Positions 24,901 to 37,058 of a stretch of DNA of 64,000 nt are shown piece by piece. Source of the DNA: Welwitschia mirabilis (lineage: Eukaryota; Gnetophyta; Gnetopsida; Welwitschiales); assembly GCA_051453625.1 (NCBI GenBank), contig JBOZIK010000001.1, forward strand, positions 204,533,483 through 204,597,482, read 5' to 3'. The translations under genes and the position numbers were made by a program. The notes under the pieces were generated by a model. The model was not told where the DNA came from, did not search any database, and saw only the letters and a list, made by a program, of their open reading frames with translations. The number at the start of each line of letters is the position of its first letter. Within the stretch, counting starts at the first letter, position 1.

Positions 24901-27900
24901 GGACATACCACAAATACAAAGACATTTAAAAACTCAAAAAATAATATTAACAATATCCACATAACATCATTGAATGCTTGGTGCCTAGTTAAAGCCATAG
25001 AAAATTCATAATTAAAGATCCTAATGCTTCTTTTCTTACTTTACTCTTTGTCCATGTTTAGTACACAATCTTTTCTTTTAACATCCTTTTCACCTACACC
25101 TAAAGAAATATGTTTTTGGTTAATAACAGAAATTAATGATGAGAATATAAAAATGAAAAATAACAAAAGACAATATAAAAAATTAGATCTATTTATTCAC
25201 CTTCTCTTTACATGTGTTTGCAAAAGTGACTACTACTTAAAGAATTAAGATGAAGATGCTTATTTTTTATTGCCCTATCCTTGTGATGTTTACAAGGCTA
25301 TGGGATTCTTTATCATAATCACACTCAACAAGCCTTTTATAGAGAAAATAAGATGCATGAAAGAATGTCTTATAGATACTTTTATGGCCTATGAAAGTAT
25401 TTAGAACATAAAAAACTCAGGTCCCAAATATCCATTTTTTCTTTGAAATATGAGGGCCATGGAACATGAGATGCAAATGAAAAAAGAGATTGGAGGTAGG
25501 TCCTTTACTTTAAAATAGCATAGGATGATATCATTTCTAAAGGCACTCCATTCAAGACATCATGGAATGATGAATTTCCTTAGGTTGAATGGTCCTTTGT
25601 AAAGGATTCCATTAAGGGATTTTAGTCACTCACATTGTGACAGGGTGAATTAGTAGAGAGTTCCATTGAAATGACTAAATTTAAAAATGCCTCTACATTT
25701 GAAGCTGATAAGTGGTTTTTGTCATCTTTAATGATTTGTTTTAGGCTTGATTCTAGCATAAAAGGTTCTATGTATTTGATCACAAGGTTAACTGCATTGA
25801 TTAAAGCATACTATATTTCATTTAAAATAAACTTTATTAATAATTTTATATTAGCTGAGAAACCATATATTCAAAATATTACCAAATCAGCTATGATCTC
25901 CATCTTAAAAATTAAAATAATAAAAGATAATATAAAAATGAAAATAGAAAAATAAAATACAAAAAAGGCTCAGCAAATATGTGTCTTTATATTGAACATC
26001 TAGCATATGTGTTGGTGGATTTAATACCTTTAAGTTTTGATATAGATGTATCATGCACATACATATATTACAAAAGATACAACCACATTCTAATACATGA
26101 GTGATTAATCTCTAGATAATAAATGCATAAATAAATTGACATAGAGATGTAAGGGTTTCAAAACTTACTAGTAAATATCCTTAGGTGATATAGAAGCCCT
26201 TAATCCTTATACAAAACTCTTAAAAATTTAACAAAACCTTCACTAAAAGTCTAATCTTATATATTTTCATAGTTTTCAAAAGTTAAAACATGATTCCACT
26301 ATGATATTCTAGTTCATCTAGGAAATAATGTCATTAAAAATACAAAGGACTTGTAACCTCTATGTAGTGGATTCTTCCTTCTTCCAAGGAAGAATTTCCA
26401 TCTCCATCTCATTACTTATATTTGTCATTTTATCCTCTCTTATTTTTATTTTCTACCATTCCAAATGATGTCAAGAAAGTAAGAGTACAAACTTGAAAGC
26501 ATAGACTTTCAAAAGAAGGATTTAGTCTTACTAGGATAGAAGAAAAGATTTCTGTAAATAAAAGAACTTCACTTCTTATTGAATCTAATACCAATTTTTT
26601 TGTCTTTCCTAAAAAACAACTATGATCATAAATACTTCAAATCTAAAGTTGAATGAAAAATTTAATTTTCTAGTTAGAGACGCAAAACTTTTAGAGCTAT
26701 AATTTTAAAGTCTTTGGAGTAGAATTACATTCTATGGATGAGACGCTTTCATTGTTAAATCCTTACTATTTTTTCTACTACTTTACTAACTTCCAATTTA
26801 GATTTTTGAATAACAAAGTCATGTCTAAGAAAGTGTTGACTAGATGTATCTACAAAAACCATAAATAGCATNNNNNNNNNNNNNNNNNNNNNNNNNNNNN
26901 NNNNNNNNNNNNNNNNNNNNNNNNNNNNNNNNNNNNNNNNNNNNNNNNNNNNNNNNNNNNNNNNNNNNNNNCTAGATATATCTACAAGAATTATAAATAG
27001 CATTTCACTCTCGGTGGAAATCTCTACAAAAGAGTAATAAGGATAATCACATAACAAGACTCTTTATTAAACAATAAATGGTTCATAGTCAATTGAATCC
27101 TAATCTTATTTTGATGGAAAATATCTCTATACCAATGTCTATTCCATTCTTAGAATTAAAAGACTTTGATAATAATGTTAATCTTCTTATGTAATTATAA
27201 TAAATGAAAATCTTTTTAAATGCACAGACATGCATACAACTAATTATTTCTTAGAATGAATGATTTGTAGACAACTAAAACTTTGATAATGAATGTTTTC
27301 TTTCCAAACATATTATAATTTTTCATTAATAAATTTTATTAGAAAAGCAAATTACAATGCTACATAAATTACAACATATTTTCCTAATTTGTTATCTTTG
27401 GACATCTCAATTCACTCCAAGACACAAATTACAACATATAAATTACAATAGTGACATTTGTATTTCTCAAATGAAACTATGGAAATATGAATAATAATGT
27501 TCAAAGATATAGTAGGTACACTACATGGGAAGGAAATAATTCAAATGGATATTTCTTTTTAAGCTAATGTGTCCAAAGCATATTTAGTCCACAAATACTA
27601 TAAAATATTAAAACATTAAAGTTTGAAAATGTTTAAAAGCATTTTAAAATAAAATAAACAATAAACTTATAAATAAACTAAGAAACTTGAATTACCTCAC
27701 TTGATAATAGATTTTATTTCCTCTACCACAAGCTTATGAAACATCAAAAAACCAACTTTTTTTAATGCATTTCTAATTCTTTTGTCACTTGAATACTCTT
27801 GTTTGGGTTAAAGTATTATTATGAAGTGTATATCATTATTAGATGAATCAAGATCTCTAAAAAACCCTAATTATGGATTTAAAATATGTGTTACCACATG

Positions 27901-28715
27901 CAAAGCATTATGCCTTTGATTGTTTCATGTATTAAATGATAAAGAAGATAAGAAATTTCACTTCCAAAATATGAATGAAAGCTGCTGTAAAATCAATTAG
28001 AAATTAAAATCTTAATTACATGCACTTTCTAAAATTAATTAATACCTATCATTGGTTTTATGAAAATGCTTGCATATCTATCTAGGAGAACATTCAGTGG
28101 GTTTCCTTTTAAGACCTAGAACTTGCTTCATACACATATGCAAGAGGTTGTATTTCCCAATCCACCTTATAGATGCATTACTAGTTGTGTAACATACAAA
28201 TTGTAGGTAAGTAGGTGTATGAAAATTATGTTTTTAAATTAGTAAATAATAAAGTATTATACAAAAGTTTAATACATTACTTACATATAAAACATTATAC
28301 TCCTACTGTCATATCAGAAATAATGGTATTATCCTAATTCTATCCTAATTATACAAAAAATTTTATAGGTTGACAATACTTCCTTTGTAATGAAAATTTA
28401 AAAATATGTATGTATTTACATGCATGAGAAGGTAGTAAAGACAAATATATAGCTAAAAAATATTATAAAAATTAGAAGAAAATTAACATAGATATAATAT
28501 ACATTGTTCCATTTGGAAAAAAATTTGAAAACTATGGGGATTGTAGAAACAAATGCATATATAAATCCTACCTAGACTAGAAGCATAATCTGCATATAAT
28601 TATGTCATGATCAATCATCAATGGGATAGTATTATACTTCAAATCATCTCTAATAAATGTAAAGCAATGGATTCACTTATAAACAAAATTTTTGCACTTA
28701 TGAAAACCAAACCAA
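18951..28715. other. 3' interior of the CACTA element, no recognised gene
   Basis: This AT-rich stretch lies between the subterminal array and the last recognised transposase-region fragment. A few minus-strand ORFs (22329-22532, 23834-24040, 26755-27057) have plausible but unrecognised composition and might be decayed exons of the element's 3' gene. A Ulp1-like protease, often carried by such elements, was looked for and not found. Gap-flank duplications: 20558-20689 with 20790-20921, and 26840-26871 with 26972-27003. A 46-N gap is at 22772-22817. Confidence 0.45.
19875..20156 (-). CDS. Unrecognised 93-aa ORF inside the CACTA element
   Basis: It is the longest N-free open frame in this part of the window. 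Composition is mixed and not obviously low-complexity: an acidic N-terminal third (LLFEEENLLDVLTKFNGELG), a hydrophobic middle (HLMLVFYVLKFVLRF) and a Ser-rich end. No signature of a known family was recognised. The start was taken as the first ATG. It may be an exon remnant of a CACTA gene or a captured host fragment, or chance. Confidence 0.25.
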   Translation of the reverse strand: MLSLYISTTLLGYLLFEEENLLDVLTKFNGELGISYSDIFSDTVYLNYIGHLMLVFYVLKFVLRFNSDELLFLGFENALVLDNKSSFSLPRLL

Positions 28716-28718
28716 TAT

Positions 28719-29003
28719 TTACATTGAATGATTATCTAATGTACTAGTATTGCATGGTATTGATATTTTACAAAGGCTCAATAAAGAGTACACTATCACA
28801 TAAATGTTTAAATGATTACACTTTTTTATTTTTTTTTGATAAGATGTAATGCCATTAATCCCAACATTAGAAGGAGTTATGGTAAAATTTGTTTTACAAA
28901 ATAACTCATTTTTAAAAATTATAATTACTTCTAATTTAACTTTGTAAGCATAACTGCCAGGTAATTCATGATCAACCAATAATGTAGGATTATCTAAAAG
29001 CAT
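28719..29003 (-). pseudogene. Possible C-terminal fragment of the CACTA second gene
   Basis: 94-aa minus-strand frame: HELPGSYAYKVKLEVIII, then TITPSNVGINGITSYQKK. The layout (a V-K-L-x-V strand, a short spacer, then a segment near the chain end) resembles the C-terminal domain of plant CACTA-encoded proteins downstream of the Transposase_24-like region. The match is weak, and position supports it more than sequence. Confidence 0.3.
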
Positions 29004-30559
29004 TTTCCAATAGCTATAATGTTGTATTGATCACCCTTTAGAATTTATTCTTTATTCAATGATATCAATGGTACTTTTAGCTATTCATCCATAATGTACA
29101 TATGATTAAAAAACATAATGTTACACATGAAACTTGAATGCTATCTAAGTTTTTAAAACTAAAACAATATTTATTTACCTCCTTACCGTATATAAAGGCC
29201 ATTCAATAACCTCTCCTTTTTCTTCCTTCAATGTGATCATATTATTTGTTTGCACTATTAATGGTGCTCTAGGATTTTTCACTAGTTCCATAAACTACTG
29301 GAAGAAATCCTTCTTAAGCTTTCATTATTAAGTATAAATTTTAAATTCCTTCTTACAATTATACCTTTTATTACATATTTATTATATATATTAAAAAACT
29401 AACAAGGTAACACAATATCATCTTGAAAACAAATAACTTAAACCATTACTTAAATAAGACATCATATCTCAAATATTTTATTTGTCAATTTACTTTGAAT
29501 TACTTAATCTATTGGGAAACAAATTCATATTTAATTTCTCATCCCATTTTTACTTTCAGATGGTTTACCTACATTAAACTACAAAAATAAGAAAGCTATA
29601 AATAAATTTATTTATTTTTAATTCACTAAACTAGATAGAGAATATTTATTCATCTATTACCTTCATCGAGACATTTTTTTATGGCATGGGAGAATTTACA
29701 TTATCATATTAGAGTGTGTTCAAGCTAATTTCATTTTATAATTTAAAAATCATATTAACTCATGATAAAAATTTTATTAGCATTATAGAAATTAAATTTG
29801 CATTCTTAGCATGGAACCCACTTATTGTAACATATTAATAATTTTTAAAAAAATTTCTTCCATCTCTTGTCGATTTCTTTTAAGTTTCTTGTTCTCTTTT
29901 TAAGTTCATTTAAGTTGTGAAAAACTTAAAATGATCTCATAGAAGATGTTTTATTTGAAAAGTAACCTTTAATTATTACAAAATAACTAGTAACCCAAAC
30001 TCTTCAAGGATAGTTAAGACTTAGCACACGTGCAATGCAATCATTTCTAGAAATGGACATGCTACTTAGGTCTTCTTCAATCACTTTATTTTTTTTTTCT
30101 TATGTATTAAATGATATGTAGGTTATTCAAATAATATATATTTAAAATATTATAAATTAAGTAGTTAATACTTATAATAATTTTAATATCTTCTAGTATA
30201 GCTATTACTTCATCTAACCTAATGTACTGTTTTTTCTATATATTCACAGGATTCATCTTTGCTGATAGATCACCTATCTCAAGTATCTATAATAAGTAGT
30301 ATTTTTAACATTAGAAAATAACACATTGCAAAAACATTTAGTATTATTAATTTAACACTTTATCATCACATCATCTTCTGTTTGTTACATAGATTTCCAT
30401 CCACTAATATGATGTAAAACTTATTGCCTCTTACATCTTTTGTTTTTTAATCTTAAGTCCTATTAACATATGACAAAATTAAATGTTAAAAAGATGTTTA
30501 TAATTATTTTAGAATGTATTCAATATTAAAACTCTTAAGATCCATGTTACATACCTACC

Positions 30560-31084
30560 ATTTATTTTAACCCAAGCATGCCATCATCTCTTGCCATTGT
30601 TATGGTTGAAACCCCTTAGGAACATGTGCAAGCCTATCTGCATCATTATCATAAACATATAAAAGTCCCTTGCCACTTTGATTTTACATTTATACTATTG
30701 TCTATACATCTTCTTAAATATGAAGTTCGTATTATCTTTAGATACTTTAAATTTTTGCTCTATGTTTGACATGTGTTAAAAGGGGATGTGATAATTATTA
30801 GTTAAGTATGGGTATGAAATAATTAATGAATAATAAATACCTTAACCATCTTCCATAAATCATTTTTTAAATACTCTAATAGTGCTCTATAACTTTATAA
30901 TTTTTAGTATAATTCTATTTTCCCTTATCATGTTTACTATGTAAGATGATAAATTTTCTCTATATGGATCAACATCTTGGCTTATTTCATTCCATCTTAG
31001 TTGTATCTTCTCATTAGGATGAATTTCGGCTAGATGAAGGTATTTTTCTTTTCCTCTTTTTTGTGGAATTAGAGCTAATACCAT
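30560..31084 (-). pseudogene. Transposase_24-like (Ptta/En/Spm) domain relic of the CACTA element
   Basis: The minus-strand frame 31084-30887 reads through a basic start (RGKEKYLHL) into EKIQLRWNEISQDVDPYREN and LSSYIVNMIREN. This fits the domain's opening: a strand with W-N-E, a Gly/Asp turn, then S-x-x-I and a helix, as seen in plant En/Spm-type proteins near the Transposase_24 family. It continues, broken, to about 30560. Such proteins are thought to bind DNA and aid transposition. It lies 3' of DUF4216, the usual order. Confidence 0.6.
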
Positions 31085-32059
31085 CTTCTTCTACTTGTTA
31101 CAATATATGTAATTAATAAAAATACAAAAAAATAAATGAAGTAATATGTTTGTTCTTATTGTGGAGAATCATTAACATTGTTAATAACTATGGAGAAAGA
31201 ACTATTTATGAGTGAATGATCTTCCTACATAAAACTTAATTTTAATATGTGCACATGAAAGATATAGTAAAAACCAATATGTCAATTGAAAGATCCTTTA
31301 CTATAAGAAGGTTTGACATCCCCCATTCTTCCTCTTTTTCTTGTACTCTATTAATTTAAAAATGTAAAGTATAATATATTATCAAAAATATTAAATATGT
31401 AAGTAAATTCAATTTAAGAACTACAACCTCTTTTCATCCATAAGAAGGCCCTTATCCCTTAACACATGCAAAGCAAATCTTTGTATTAAGAAGATACCTG
31501 AGAGAAAATAAATCTATGTCAAATAGGTCATATTAATTAATAAAATTAAATAAGACTAGCATGTATGATTATTTAAAAATATCAACAACATGATGATGNN
31601 NNNNNNNNNNNNNNNNNNNNNNNNNNNNNNNNNNNNNNNNNNNNNNNNNNNNNNNNNNNNNNNNNNNNNNNNNNNNNNNNNNNNNNNNNNNNNNNNNNNN
31701 NNNNNNNNNNNNNNNNNNNNNNNNNNNNNNNNNNNNNNNNNNNNNNNNNNNNNNNNNNNNNNNNNNNNNNNNNNNNNNNNNNNNNNNNNNNNNNNNNNNN
31801 NNNNNNNNNNNNNNNNNNNNNNNNNNNNNNNNNNNNNNNNNNNNNNNNNNNNNNNNNNNNNNNNNNNNNNNNNNNNNNNNNNNNNNNNNNNNNNNNNNNN
31901 NNNNNNNNNNNNNNNNNNNNNNNNNNNNNNNNNNNNNNNNNNNNNNNNNNNNNNNNNNNNNNNNNNNNNNNNNNNNNNNNNNNNNNNNNNNNNNNNNNNN
32001 NNNNNNNNNNNNNNNNNNNNNNNNNNNNNNNNNNNNNNNNNNNNNNNNNTTAAATTCTA

Positions 32060-32490
32060 TTTTCTATATTATTTTACTTTAGATAATTCTTCATTTTCAC
32101 TGTTATCATAAATATGTCTTAGATTAAATGATGCTATAATACTCCATGAAGAATCCTCAATGTATCTTATGTATAAAACCTATGATGCCCATTCAACTAA
32201 TATGAATGGTTTATCTTATTCATGATTATTCCTGATGTATTTAATTATGTTAATAAGTATGAAACTATACTCATACTTCTTGATGTCAACTTGTTAAAGA
32301 ACATCTATCCATTTATATTTGAAGATCATAGCATTAAATATGGAACTATAATCTAATATGATTATANNNNNNNNNNNNNNNNNNNNNNNNNNNNNNNNNN
32401 NNNNNNNNNNNNNNNNNNNNNNNNNNNNNNNNNNNNNNNNNNNNNNNNNNNNNNNNNNNNNNNNNNTACTCATACTTCTTGATGTCAACT
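32060..32490 (-). pseudogene. DUF4216 domain relic of the CACTA element
   Basis: Minus-strand reading across gap-duplicated sequence: MIFKYKWIDVL, then KKYEYSFILINIIKYI, DKPFILVEWAS, VLYIRYIEDSSWSIIASF, RHIYDNSENEE. This matches the order of DUF4216, which follows TNP2/DUF4218 in many plant CACTA genes: F-K-C-x-W-x-D, then V-N, then P-F-x-L, then a V-x-Y-x-x-D-x-x-x-x-W segment and a final D-x-x-D-like acidic tail. The gap at 32367-32466 with flanks 32268-32366 and 32467-32565 repeats its first part. Function of the domain is unknown. Confidence 0.75.
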
Positions 32491-33049
32491 TATTAAAGAA
32501 TATCTAACCATTTACATTTGAAGATCATAGCATTAAATATGGAACTATAATCTAATATGATTATATCTTTTAAGACATCATAATATTTTACATCATTACT
32601 TATAGGATTATTATCCTTTATCCTTAATATACATGGACTATTTGTAAGTATAGAAAATTCACTATTTTAATAGGTTAACTTTGCATCTCTCCTTTACATA
32701 AAATCTATACCCATTAATAAGGCATTCCTTGTACCTTAGTGCATGTCTACTTGGTGTATGTGATAACATTTTACTTATTTTTCTTTTTTTTTAATTAATT
32801 ATGCCTTTTTCACTTAACATGTAAGTCTAAAACACTAAAAAATATACATCATAATTGCATAACCATTAATAAACTTATATAAAATGTATTATACATTAAA
32901 TATTCTTTAAAACAAGTTGTAAAGTGATCTTTATGCTTTGGAAGCTAGAAGTCTTTATCATTTATGAAATGCTTCTATGAATTTCTTATAGGTATTGAAT
33001 ATATAGATATAAAATTTAAAAAGTATATAATAAAATAAAACAATTAAAT

Positions 33050-33660
33050 TATGGTTAACTTAGCTTACATATGATTTAGTGTATCAGGTATTAAACAATA
33101 CATATCACTCAATAGAATTCTATTTACTGCACCTAGTGATCTTCCTTATTCATTTATAGATGGCTCACTGTAGTCATTATCAAGAACTTCATTATGTTGT
33201 AATTGATTTTCAAATGTTTTGATATTTATCATGTACTTAGTATAAAAACGTAATGCTTCTTCTATAAGAAATGCTTCTAGAATGCATCACTATGATTTAT
33301 TCTTATTTTTAACATATCCCTTTAAGACTTTAAAAACCTAAGTGGTAGATATGTTAAAAATGTATTAGTTATTTCTTAGTTACTACTAAATTTGTGACAA
33401 AAAATAGTATGCTCATTACCTTTCTATAGGATACATCCATTGATATTGTACAAGCCTATAAAACCTAACCTTCCTTACCAAATGAATAGGTAAATACATC
33501 ATGACATAAAAGAAAGTTGGAGGAAATATTTGCTTAAGATCACAAAGTACAATAGAAATTCTTGATTTCAATTCTTCCAAAAGTTGTATATTAATTTCCT
33601 TATGATAAAGATCCTTAGAGAATAGATAGAATTGAATTATTAAAAAATCCACTTAGATGG
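33050..33660 (-). pseudogene. DUF4218 domain relic of the CACTA transposase region
   Basis: The minus-strand open frame 33652-33416 (78 aa) reads QLLEELKSRISIVLCDLKQIFPPTFFYVMMYL, PIHLVRKV, then VQYQWMYPIER, a very clear match to DUF4218 (F-P-P-x-F-F-D-x-M-x-H-L followed by Q-Y-R-W-M-Y-P-x-E-R). It continues leftward as GYVKNKNK and EAFLIEEALRFYTKY. This domain is found C-terminal to the TNP2 transposase in plant CACTA proteins. It is the least damaged part of the gene. Confidence 0.88.
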
Positions 33661-33789
33661 AAGCAAGATGGAAAGCAATGGGAAAATGAGTTGCAAAAGA
33701 ACACTATATTTAATGCATAACCATATATGTTATTTTTTGTAGGATACACTTACCAATATTTAATGCATAATTATTTAGAAGTTTTAAAT

Positions 33790-35650
33790 CTAATAGCATA
33801 TTGAAAAAAGAAGTCTTTTTAACATCATAAAACTAGCAGATGAAAGGAATGCCTTTTTATCATCATACATNNNNNNNNNNNNNNNNNNNNNNNNNNNNNN
33901 NNNNNNNNNNNNNNNNNNNNNNNNNNNNNNNNNNNNNNNNNNNNNNNNNNNNNNNNNNNNNNNNNNNNNNACCATCATACATTATTATGGGTAAAAGTTT
34001 ACATCTGATACCTAGCTCTTTGAAATCAAGTCATGCCTCAAGCTTGTTCTTGATTTTTCTTAAATATTTTGGATAATGCTTAGCAATCTATTACAATTTT
34101 TTTTTCAATATTCATAACATCTAAATTTTGTGGAATATCATGATCATGTGTACATGTTAGAAATGAAAAGGATATTAAATAAAAGCATAAGAAAGAAAAA
34201 AACTTTATTATTAAACATCTCATAACTTTTGTTATATTCCAATATGGGAGGGTAAATAGTATTAATCTATTTTTCCATATGTTGCTATGCTCTTTTATTG
34301 GAATGAAAAAATTAAATTTATTTCATTTTTTCCCCTTTTAAATTTAGTGGATGAAGTAACCTTTAAATGATTTTCTTTCTTTCCATGTTTTGGTATTTTT
34401 GTCTTGTTTTATTAATGTTTAAAAATGCACTTTCTCTAAGCAAAATCTATGTTATCAAGATAGAAAATAATTTCTTCACTACTTAATGGCATGAATTCTT
34501 CTTCTTCTACTTTATCATTAAAAGATCTCTTCATTTGGCTATACCTATGATTCTTGTTAAGAAATATTCTATGCCCTTAGTAGCAAAGTTTCTTACTATC
34601 AAAAGCCATAGAGAATTTGTCTTATAAGCACATATGAAACATGCTAATCTCCCCTTTATGCTCCATTCTAAAATGTTTTTGTATGATAGAAAATCATTTA
34701 TTATCCAAAGTAGAATTGTTTTCATGGTAAAGAACTTCCTTTGAAGTTTATTAAAGTTTTTGCTCCCTTATACCATAGTAGCTTCAATTTTTTAATAAAA
34801 GTTTAAAGGTACACATCAATATCATTTCTTGATTACTTAGGCTAGGTATGAGTAAAGAAAGTATCATATAAGACCTTTTTATGCATAATTAGGGTGGCAC
34901 GTTATAAACAATCATCGTAATTAATAAATAACTATAAGAAATGGAAAGCATGCTAAGAGGGTTAAATTCATCTATTGCAATATCAAGTCTTAAATGTCTA
35001 GGTTCAAATATAAATTCATTATATGATTCATTAATATTTTTCCACAAGATATAATATACTAGATGTCACATTGTATCATGGTTTATCTACCTTTTTGAAT
35101 GTCATATCATATGTTCCACTATTATAGGTGATCCATAAAGCCTTTATAGCCTTATATTAATGGAAAGCATAGCAACACTTTGATAGGTAATTATTTCTCT
35201 TACTTACTATCCTTAAGACTTTTCTTTGATATCCATCTAGAGGCATCACACTAAAGACGTCTATTTTTCTTCTTATACTCCTTTCAATATAACACATAGT
35301 CATTAGTGCATGCATATATTTTATTACATTTGATATCAAGGGAGTGAAGTATGCTTTTCAATTGATCATAAGAACTTGTAATTGTATTACTTTCTAGAAA
35401 AGAGTGATGTAAGAGATTAAAAAACACTAAAAATGTTGAATTTGACCATCCATCCATTATTTTGATGGCAAGAAATTTAATAATCATAGAAATATTTAAA
35501 TATTTCATGCAACCAGGGTATAATGGCTTCTTAGCTTCTTTGATTAATCTATTATATTTTTTAATTTATTGTATCACCACTAAAGTTATTATAATTTTAG
35601 TAATTCTTGGTTTTTTCCTTCATGTGATTTCTTATCATCATTAAAGAACA
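33790..35650 (-). pseudogene. TNP2-type CACTA transposase relic (Transposase_21 family)
   Basis: Minus-strand blocks in family order: IKFLAIKIMDGWSNSTF (35500-35440), CNKIYACTNDYVLY (35284-35325, a Cys-containing motif), PLDGYQRKVLR, then FEPRHLRLDIAIDEFNPLS and YNVPP.LCIKRSYMILSLLI (about 35040-34860). Next LLWIINDFLSYKNILEWSIK and GRLACFICAYKT (34725-34600, the W-T-x-x-D-F-P-A-Y and C-P-x-C region), then HRIFLNKNHRYS. A later part (34080-33790) reads PKYLRKIKNKLEA.LDFKELGIRCKL. TNP2 is the catalytic transposase that cuts element ends. Frameshifts, stops and a gap at 33871-33970 inactivate it. Confidence 0.9.
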
Positions 35651-35689
35651 TAAAGACTTGTTTCACTATGGAAATAGATTCATCTTATA

Positions 35690-35935
35690 TTATATTTTCA
35701 CCACTACATTGATTATAGTGTTCTATTAATGTTTCACCCTACATAACCCAATTTATGTATGTATGATCCATGCCTTAATGTAAAAGATGGAAAAAAGCTA
35801 TGTTTAGCTATCAATAACAAGTGTTGCAACATTTGATACATGGATCGAGTATGTATTAAGAACTAAAAAAATTATTAATTGCAAATTCTATGAACTTATT
35901 TACACCATCAATATACTCCTTACATGCCCTACACA
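35690..35935 (-). pseudogene. Transposase-associated N-terminal domain of the TNP2 protein
   Basis: Minus-strand reading from 35930: KEYIDGVNKFIEFAINN, then DPCIKC (the C-P-C-x-x-C zinc-like motif, first Cys position decayed), then IAFFHLL and MDHTYINWVM.GE. This is the typical start of plant CACTA TNP2 proteins (Transpos_assoc domain). It begins right after a minus-strand AG that could be a splice acceptor, so a short first exon may lie upstream. It is directly followed by the TNP2 core. Confidence 0.75.
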
Positions 35936-37058
35936 TATTACAATTATATAAATAAGTACATAATATTTTTTGAAAATATAGGTATAACTTTGAATGTAAT
36001 TGATTATGTAATATTATTCATAAACATTTATTCTTTGTTTATTACATAAATGGATTTATTAGATGACAATTATGGATGTAATGATGTCATTCGATGTATT
36101 TCTATAATAGCTTTATCTATAGGTAAATTATCATAGAGGACCATCAACAATTATAAGAATGTAAAATAAATATATTAGTAGTTTAATATTAATGCAATGT
36201 TAAAATACATAACTATAGTGATGATGCTAAATCAATGATTATGAATTCAAAATTTAGCTAGAATGTTATTTGGTAAAATGTAATTATTCTTATCTATTAT
36301 TCTAATAGAGATTTAATAAATAAGGTAAGAGTAGGATATTCTTTCATGTATATGATGGCNNNNNNNNNNNNNNNNNNNNNNNNNNNNNNNNNNNNNNNNN
36401 NNNNNNNNNNNNNNNNNNNNNNNNNNNNNNNNNNNNNNNNNNNNNNNNNNNNNNNNNNNATTCTAATAGAGATTTAATAAATAAGATAAGAGTAGGATAT
36501 TCTTTCATGTATATGCTAGCACTATAAATGATCAATAATTATGAGTGCCTGGATAAGAATACCTTTAATACTAATAATATAAATGATCAACCTGTACTAT
36601 CTTCATACTCAATTTTTTCTGCCAAATTTAGTGGGTCTTTTGTCCATTATTATTACTTAGTGTAGTATGTTTTTTAATCAAGGAGGAGGAGCATTGATAC
36701 CCCTAAAATCTCAATGCCATTAATAATTCCTACAATAATACTATAGTTATGTTATAGGTATTTCTAATAAAAGCCATTCTTTTTTATCTCTCTCTAGTAA
36801 ATTCATAAGATGTTTGTAATAAATCAAGTAAAAGGTTATGCTTTGATTTTATTTTAAAAAAAATGAAGATTTGAAAATATGGTTATCTAATAAAAGAATA
36901 GTGTCTTACTTAGGATGATTACTAGAATATTGATCCATAATTTAGAATATTAATTCAAATTTTAATAAGATATTAAAACTACTGATTTTAAAATTGACAA
37001 TTGATAAAGACCATTTGATCTATATTTTGCTAGAAAATTTGATAGAAAAGATGAAAAA
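35936..37058. other. CACTA region upstream of TNP2, left of the nested element
   Basis: It would hold the 5' end of the transposase gene (first exon, intron, promoter), continuing beyond the nested element at 54084-57614. No exon could be pinned down. A gap-flank duplication lies at 36299-36359 with 36460-36520. Confidence 0.45.

Noticed and set aside
25024-25955. Plus-strand ORFs of 74 and 94 aa
   Set aside because: AT-driven composition (Lys, Ile, Asn, Phe), no motif, inside the CACTA 3' interior, and not supported by any neighbouring frame.
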